DNA of 64,000 nt from an uncultured Gammaproteobacteria bacterium (GTDB lineage Bacteria; Pseudomonadota; Gammaproteobacteria; HK1): contig OY282353.1 in the NCBI GenBank assembly GCA_958295465.1, positions 1,302,001 through 1,366,000 on the forward strand, read 5' to 3'. A program made the position numbers and the translations under genes. Shown piece after piece: positions 59,866-64,000 of this stretch. Numbering within the stretch: the first letter of the stretch is position 1; each line of letters begins with the position of its first letter. The notes under the pieces are model-generated. The model saw only the letters and a program-made list of their open reading frames with translations, was not told where the DNA came from and searched no databases.

Positions 59866-62799
59866 ATGGAGCAGCAGGCGGTCGGCAGGCTCGGGGAGAT
59901 CGCGCTCTCGCGGGGCGAGGCGTTCACCGGCGGCGGCAACCGGCCCATCCGCCTCTCCGATCCCGAGATGCTGTGGTACGTCGTGAAGGGCGCGATCGAC
60001 GTGTTCGTCGCCCAGCATTTCGAAGGCGAGGCCGAGTCGGATTTCAGGCAGGTCCTGCGCGCCGGGCCCGGACGGCTGATCTTCAGTGTCGCCGGTGAGG
60101 AGGGCAGCGCCTCGGCGGTGTACATCGCCAAGGGACTCCCCGACACCGAGCTCCGCTGCATTCCCCGGTCCGCGTTCGCGGGCCCTGAGGTGGCCGGGTT
60201 GCTGGTCGGGCAGGTCGATGCCTGGATCACCGACTTCGCGGCCACGATCGCCCGCGAGGTGGAGCCACGCCCGCGCCCCGAGCGCTTCCTGGCCGCGGGG
60301 GAGGAGGCCGGGATCGTGGGCGAAGGCGTGCTGACGACCCGGCACGGGGTGGTCTGGGTGTCCGCCCCGGAGGGGGATGCGGCGTTCCTCGACACCGGCG
60401 AGCCGGCCGGTGACGGCCCCGGTTTCATCCCCGTCACCATCGATAGCTGGATCAGGCTGTTCCGTCCCTCCCCGCTGACCGTCACCTCGTCCGGGGCGCT
60501 CGACGCCGACGGCCTTCTGTTCGCCGCCCTGGCCGAGTTCCACCGTCTGGCGCTGTCCGCCGAGGAGCTCAACCGGCGCCTGATGCTCGTCGACATGTCC
60601 AACCTGCAACGCGCCCAGGCCCTGCACCGCCGCCGTAGCGAGGAATCTGCCCGCCACAACCTGTTCGGCGTCCTGGCCCCCCCACCGCCGTTCCATGCCG
60701 GGGATGACGGATCGGCCCTGCCGAACGCCCTCGGGATGATCGGCCGCCACGAGGGGATCCGGTTCCGCTTTCCACCCCGCCGCAGGGCAACGGAGGAAGG
60801 GGTCCCCGATCTGGCGGAGATCCAGCGCGTGTCGGGGGTTCGCGCGCGCAAGATCAGGCTCGCCGACGACGACCGGTGGTGGCTCGGCGACAGCGGGGCG
60901 CTGCTGGCGTTCCGCCGCGGGTCCGGGGAGGGCGGGTCCGAGGAGGACCCGGTGGCGCTGGTTCCGGGCGCATCGGGACGTTACCGCATGATCGACCCGG
61001 AGACGGGCCGCTCGGAGCGGGTCGATGCGCGCCTCGCCCGCACCCTCGCTTCCGAAGCGTACTTCTTCTACCGCCCGCTGCCGCAGGACGAAGCGATCCG
61101 CTCCGGCGCCCTGTTTCATTTCGCGTTCCGCGGGCTCGGGATCGATCTTGCGCGCTTCACCGTGGCCGGGCTGCTGGCCGGCCTCCTGATGCTGGCGCCT
61201 CCGATCCTGCTCGGTGTGCTCGTGAGCCACGTGATCCCGAGCGGGTCCGGCCGGCAATTGCTGGAGCTCTTCCTGTGCCTGGTCCTGCTGGCGGTTCTCG
61301 CCGCCACCTTGCAGATCCTCCAGGGAACGGCCCTGATGCGGCTGGAGGCCCTGGCCGCCGCCCGGGTCGGCGCGGCGCTCTGGGACCGGATGCTCGATCT
61401 GCCGCAACGCTTCTTCCGCCGCTTCTCCTCCGGCGATCTGACCATGCGCGCCATGGCCTTGCAGGGGCTGCGCGACCAGGTCTCGGGGGTGGTCGGCGGC
61501 GCGGTGCTGTCGGTGATCTTCCTCCTGCCGACGTTCGTGCTGCTGTTCCTCTACGACACCGGGATCGGCTGGCTCGGCCTGGCGCTGGGCCTGTTCTCCC
61601 TCGGGTTGACGACGGTCATCGGTCTCCTCCAGCTCCCCCACTACCGGCGCCTGTTCGCGATCTCGCGGCGTCTGGCGGGAAAGCTCCTGCAGTTGCTCAA
61701 CGGCGTCAGCAAGCTGCGGTCGACCGGGTCGGAAGGCATCGGGTTCGCCATGTGGGCGAAGGACTACCGGGAGCAGAAGCAGACCGAGATGCGGCTCGGC
61801 AGGCTGGACGAGCACCTGCTCGCCTTCCTCACCGCCGCCCCCCTGCTGGTGGCGGCCGCGGTGTTCACGATCGCGATGGACGACGGCGGCGCGACCCTTC
61901 CGACCGGGGACTTCCTCACCGTCTTCGCGGCCCTGATGGTGTTCCATGCGGCGATCGCCCGGCTCGGCGCCTCGTTCTCCGCCGTCGCCGCCATCGTGCC
62001 CGCCTGCGAACAGGTGGCTCCGATCCTGGAGGCCACGCCGGAAACCGGCTCCGAAGGCGAGCCGCCGCCGGAGCTCAGCGGCGACGTCCACATCGACCAC
62101 GCGAGCTTCCGCTACACCGAGGACGGTCCCCTCGTCCTGCGGGACGTCTCGATCCACGCCCGCGCGGGCGAGTTCGTGGCCGTCGTCGGGGAATCCGGGG
62201 CGGGCAAGAGCACCCTGTTCCGCCTCGCGCTCGGACTCGAGACCCCGTTGTCGGGCGCCGTCTACTATGACGGGCGCGACCTCGGCCGCCTCAACCGGCG
62301 GGCGGTGCGGAGCCGAATCGGCATGGTGGTGCAGGATGCGTCGATGCGCCCCGGGACCGTACTGGAGAACATCGTCGGACTGTCCGGGGACCTCACCGAG
62401 GAGGATGCCTGGCGGGCCGCCCGCCTCGCCGCCGTCGACGAAGACATCGCCGCCATGCCGATGGGAATGCATACGGCGGTCGGCGACAGCTCGTCGGTGT
62501 TCTCGGGCGGGCAGATCCAGCGGATCGTGCTGGCCGCGGCGCTGGTCCGGGACCCCGGCATCCTGTTCCTGGACGAGGCCACCAACTGGCTGGACAACCG
62601 GAGTCAGGCGCAGGTGATGGAGAGCGTGGCGGGGCTTGCCGTCACCCGGTTCGTGAGCGCGCACCGCCTGTCGACCATCCGGATGGCCGACAGCATCTAC
62701 GTGCTGCAGGACGGCCGGGTGGCCCAGACCGGCACCTTCGATTCGCTGGTGGAGACCGAGGGTCCCTTCCGGGACCTGGTGCGCCGGCAGATGGCCTGA
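59866..62799 (+). CDS. NHLM-type ABC transporter permease/ATPase, second subunit
   Basis: A 977-residue transporter. The first 400 residues form a cyclic-nucleotide-binding-like and linker region without a catalytic Cys (VKGAIDVFVAQHFEGEAESD, GRLIFSVAGEEGS); a membrane domain with RFFRRFSSGDLTMRAMALQG follows at about 420-700, then the ATPase with Walker A VVGESGAGKSTLFRLAL, signature VFSGGQIQRIVLAAAL and Walker B ILFLDEATNWLDN. This is the large partner that accompanies the C39 exporter in NHLM clusters. It starts 27 bp after the exporter stop, so the three export genes form one operon. Confidence 0.92.
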   Translation: MEQQAVGRLGEIALSRGEAFTGGGNRPIRLSDPEMLWYVVKGAIDVFVAQHFEGEAESDFRQVLRAGPGRLIFSVAGEEGSASAVYIAKGLPDTELRCIPRSAFAGPEVAGLLVGQVDAWITDFAATIAREVEPRPRPERFLAAGEEAGIVGEGVLTTRHGVVWVSAPEGDAAFLDTGEPAGDGPGFIPVTIDSWIRLFRPSPLTVTSSGALDADGLLFAALAEFHRLALSAEELNRRLMLVDMSNLQRAQALHRRRSEESARHNLFGVLAPPPPFHAGDDGSALPNALGMIGRHEGIRFRFPPRRRATEEGVPDLAEIQRVSGVRARKIRLADDDRWWLGDSGALLAFRRGSGEGGSEEDPVALVPGASGRYRMIDPETGRSERVDARLARTLASEAYFFYRPLPQDEAIRSGALFHFAFRGLGIDLARFTVAGLLAGLLMLAPPILLGVLVSHVIPSGSGRQLLELFLCLVLLAVLAATLQILQGTALMRLEALAAARVGAALWDRMLDLPQRFFRRFSSGDLTMRAMALQGLRDQVSGVVGGAVLSVIFLLPTFVLLFLYDTGIGWLGLALGLFSLGLTTVIGLLQLPHYRRLFAISRRLAGKLLQLLNGVSKLRSTGSEGIGFAMWAKDYREQKQTEMRLGRLDEHLLAFLTAAPLLVAAAVFTIAMDDGGATLPTGDFLTVFAALMVFHAAIARLGASFSAVAAIVPACEQVAPILEATPETGSEGEPPPELSGDVHIDHASFRYTEDGPLVLRDVSIHARAGEFVAVVGESGAGKSTLFRLALGLETPLSGAVYYDGRDLGRLNRRAVRSRIGMVVQDASMRPGTVLENIVGLSGDLTEEDAWRAARLAAVDEDIAAMPMGMHTAVGDSSSVFSGGQIQRIVLAAALVRDPGILFLDEATNWLDNRSQAQVMESVAGLAVTRFVSAHRLSTIRMADSIYVLQDGRVAQTGTFDSLVETEGPFRDLVRRQMA

Positions 62800-62826
62800 T
62801 CCGGCGGGCCGGAATTTCTCACGCTG

Positions 62827-62848
62827 GCGGCCGGCGATCGCCGGCCGC
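62827..62848. terminator. Perfect 22-bp palindrome, probable bidirectional terminator
   Basis: GCGGCCGGCGATCGCCGGCC with GC continuing is its own reverse complement over 22 bases. It lies in the 74-bp gap between the convergent ends of the export operon (62799) and the first precursor gene (62874). It can form a strong hairpin in either transcript, though no T-tract follows, so termination is likely but not certain. Confidence 0.6.
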
Positions 62849-62873
62849 AGGACTGCTGAGCGGCCCGGCGGGA

Positions 62874-63182
62874 TTAAATCCGGAGGCCAGATGCGCGTGC
62901 GTCTTCATCACTCATATCAAAAACATCCCAATCCGCACTCGCCCCAAGGCCGCCGGCCACCGCCTGCAGATCGTCTTCGCTCAGCTTGCTGGCGGGGGGA
63001 AGAACCAGATGCGCGGTCGTGCCGCGCTCTTCGTGAACCTCGATCGACATGGACGCCGGAATGGTGACGCCCAACTCCTGCCCGATCGCTCCCTTCGGAT
63101 CGCTGAGCAGCCGGGCGCGGAAATCCGCGTCCCCGGTCGCCTTGCCCACGATCTTCATCCGCATTTCCTTCAGTGTTTCCAT
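62874..63182 (-). CDS. NHLP-leader RiPP precursor peptide 1
   Basis: A 102-residue precursor. The nitrile-hydratase-like leader runs from METLKEMRMKIVGKATGDAD through FRARLLSDPKGAIGQELGVT and LVLPPASKLSEDDLQAVAGG. Cleavage after the double glycine would release a 24-residue core beginning LGASADWDVFD and ending ARASGLRI. The core has no Cys and few Ser/Thr, so lanthionine rings are unlikely; the Trp and Asp-rich stretch is notable. GAGAGGAG lies before ATG 63182. It converges on the export operon that probably secretes it. Confidence 0.9.
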   Translation of the reverse strand: METLKEMRMKIVGKATGDADFRARLLSDPKGAIGQELGVTIPASMSIEVHEERGTTAHLVLPPASKLSEDDLQAVAGGLGASADWDVFDMSDEDARASGLRI

Positions 63183-63482
63183 TGGTTCGCTCCTCTCGGG
63201 TGATGGTGTAGTCCATGTCATGCCGCCACGCTTCCAGCGGCGAACATCCTTGACGACGATGGGTCGGGAGAGTCAACCCTGATTTGCCGTGTGTCGTTCC
63301 GGGCACATCAAGATCAGGGATCAGCCAGCGGAGTTCTGCAAGCACCGTCCCTGACGCGCGGCGCGCATCAGGCGCCGATGCCGATGTACCACACTGCGAA
63401 CTCGGCTCGGTCGTCTCGACCGCGGAAAACGGGTTCGACGCCATGATGCGCGCCCGCAGGACCGCTGAGCGGCCCAGCGAGA

Positions 63483-63779
63483 TTACCAGTCGGCCGTGAT
63501 GATCCAATCCGTATCGATACGCACACCGTTCGCGTCGTAGGTGGCGCCGCCGGCGACCGCCTGCAGATCGCTTTCGCTCAGCCTGCTGTCGGGGGGAAGA
63601 ACCAGATGCGCGGTCGTGCCGCTCTCTTCGTGGACCTCGACCGACAGCGACGCCGGAATGGTGACGCCCAACTCCTGTTCGATCGCTCCCTTCGGATCAC
63701 CGAGCAGCCGGGCGCGGAAATCCGCGTCCCCGGTCGCCTTGCCCATGATCTTCATCCGCATTTCCTTCGGTGTTTCCAT
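63483..63779 (-). CDS. NHLP-leader RiPP precursor peptide 2
   Basis: A 98-residue precursor with a leader nearly identical to precursor 1 (METPKEMRMKIMGKATGDAD, FRARLLGDPKGAIEQELGVT, RLSESDLQAVAGG). The predicted 20-residue core, ATYDANGVRIDTDWIITADW, is quite different from that of precursor 1 but shares Asp-Trp dipeptides. The sequence around it, including the ribosome site GAGAGGAG and about 150 bp upstream, duplicates that of precursor 1. No modifying enzyme is encoded within the window. Confidence 0.9.
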   Translation of the reverse strand: METPKEMRMKIMGKATGDADFRARLLGDPKGAIEQELGVTIPASLSVEVHEESGTTAHLVLPPDSRLSESDLQAVAGGATYDANGVRIDTDWIITADW

Positions 63780-63993
63780 TGGGTCGCTCCTCTCGGGTGA
63801 TGGTGTAGTCCATGTCATGCCGCTACGCTTCCAGCGGCGAACATCCTTGACGACAATGGGTCGGGAGGCAACCCTGATTTGCCGTGTGTCGTTCCGGGCA
63901 CATCAAGATCAGGGGCAGCGGCATCAGCCAGCGGAGTTCTGCAAGCACCGTCCCTGATGCGCGCCCGCAGGACCGCTGAGCGGCCCGGCGGGA

Positions 63994-64000
63994 TTACCAA
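63994..64000 (-). CDS. NHLP-leader RiPP precursor 3, extreme 3' end only
   Basis: The last bases give a Trp codon followed by TAA on the minus strand, at the same position relative to the conserved downstream block (GCAGGACCGCTGAGCGGCCC at 63967-63986) as the Trp-TAA end of precursor 2. This implies a third tandem copy whose body lies beyond the window. Confidence 0.55.

Larger units (their letters stand above)
62847..64000. repeat. Tandem duplication containing the precursor genes
   Basis: A block beginning GCAGGAC(T/C)GCTGAGCGGC recurs at about 62847, 63456 and 63967, spaced 609 and 511 bp. Each unit contains a precursor gene and a near-identical upstream spacer (from TCGGGTGATGGTGTAGTCCA to GCAAGCACCGTCCCTGA). 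The first unit has about 95 extra bases near 63352-63444. Leaders and spacers are conserved while the cores differ. Confidence 0.85.

Noticed and set aside
57187-62664. A very long (more than 1,800 codons) open frame on the minus strand opposite the RiPP export operon
   Set aside because: It is antisense to two well-supported ABC transporter genes, and its composition (Arg, Gln, Asp, His-rich, low hydrophobicity) is that of a shadow frame in GC-rich DNA.

Overview
The window is high-GC DNA from a bacterium, most likely a member of the Pseudomonadota and tentatively a gammaproteobacterium. The pointers are paired BatA/BatB VWA genes, SbmA/BacA, YdcF, a Tll0287-like haem protein, tartrate-dehydrogenase-type and MttB-family enzymes, and a Lys tRNA without an encoded CCA. 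Most gene content concerns uptake and breakdown of N-methylated and other nitrogenous small molecules. The DNA between genes carries truncated gene starts, decayed transposase pieces and in-frame tandem repeats, so the genome looks fluid and partly eroded.

Region 1 (1-11.3 kb) is a long minus-strand, tightly overlapping operon behind a divergent LysR gene. In transcription order it encodes a Rieske-domain-only protein, a Rieske oxygenase catalytic subunit that lacks its Rieske domain, a GST-like protein, a four-gene BMP-type (purine-nucleoside-like) ABC importer, a complete NdmA/NdmB-like Rieske N-demethylase and a lone [2Fe-2S] ferredoxin; a GMC oxidoreductase follows after a gap. This is the composition of the caffeine/methylxanthine N-demethylase system NdmA-E of Pseudomonas putida CBB5, but with NdmD broken into its two end domains and its flavin reductase domain missing. 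It is the strongest candidate here for an undescribed arrangement.

Region 2 (11.4-27.9 kb) holds a membrane class III nucleotide cyclase, hydantoinase and outer-membrane remnants, an SbmA/BacA transporter, a ureohydrolase, a class I aminotransferase, an amidohydrolase, tRNA-Lys, a YdcF-like protein, a PyrK-like flavoprotein, a class III CoA-transferase, a coiled-coil membrane protein, the BatB-BatC fusion with BatA, and a haem-binding secreted protein.

Region 3 (28-41.7 kb) has two HyuB genes, one HyuA with a 36-bp tandem-repeat insertion, two non-pyrrolysine MttB-family methyltransferases, a MATE exporter, a FIST protein and an IS5-family element read through a -1 frameshift. Region 4 (41.7-43.4 kb) is a small accessory island with a VapB/eroded-VapC pair, an IS1182 remnant and a lower-GC CHAT/caspase-like protease.

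Region 5 (43.4-56 kb) has an orphan molybdopterin hydroxylase large subunit, a SelW-like protein read through an in-frame UGA with a bacterial SECIS-like hairpin, an SDR, a tartrate/malate dehydrogenase, a trimethylamine monooxygenase, a C26 glutamine-amidotransferase-like hydrolase, a CocE-like hydrolase, an NYN protein, a second ureohydrolase and a stand-alone Lrp-type ligand-binding domain. Region 6 (56.5-64 kb) is a RiPP export locus of the NHLM type: membrane fusion protein, C39-peptidase ABC exporter and second ABC transporter, converging across a perfect palindrome on tandem NHLP precursor genes with divergent cores. A third precursor is cut by the window end, so the maturation enzymes may lie beyond it.
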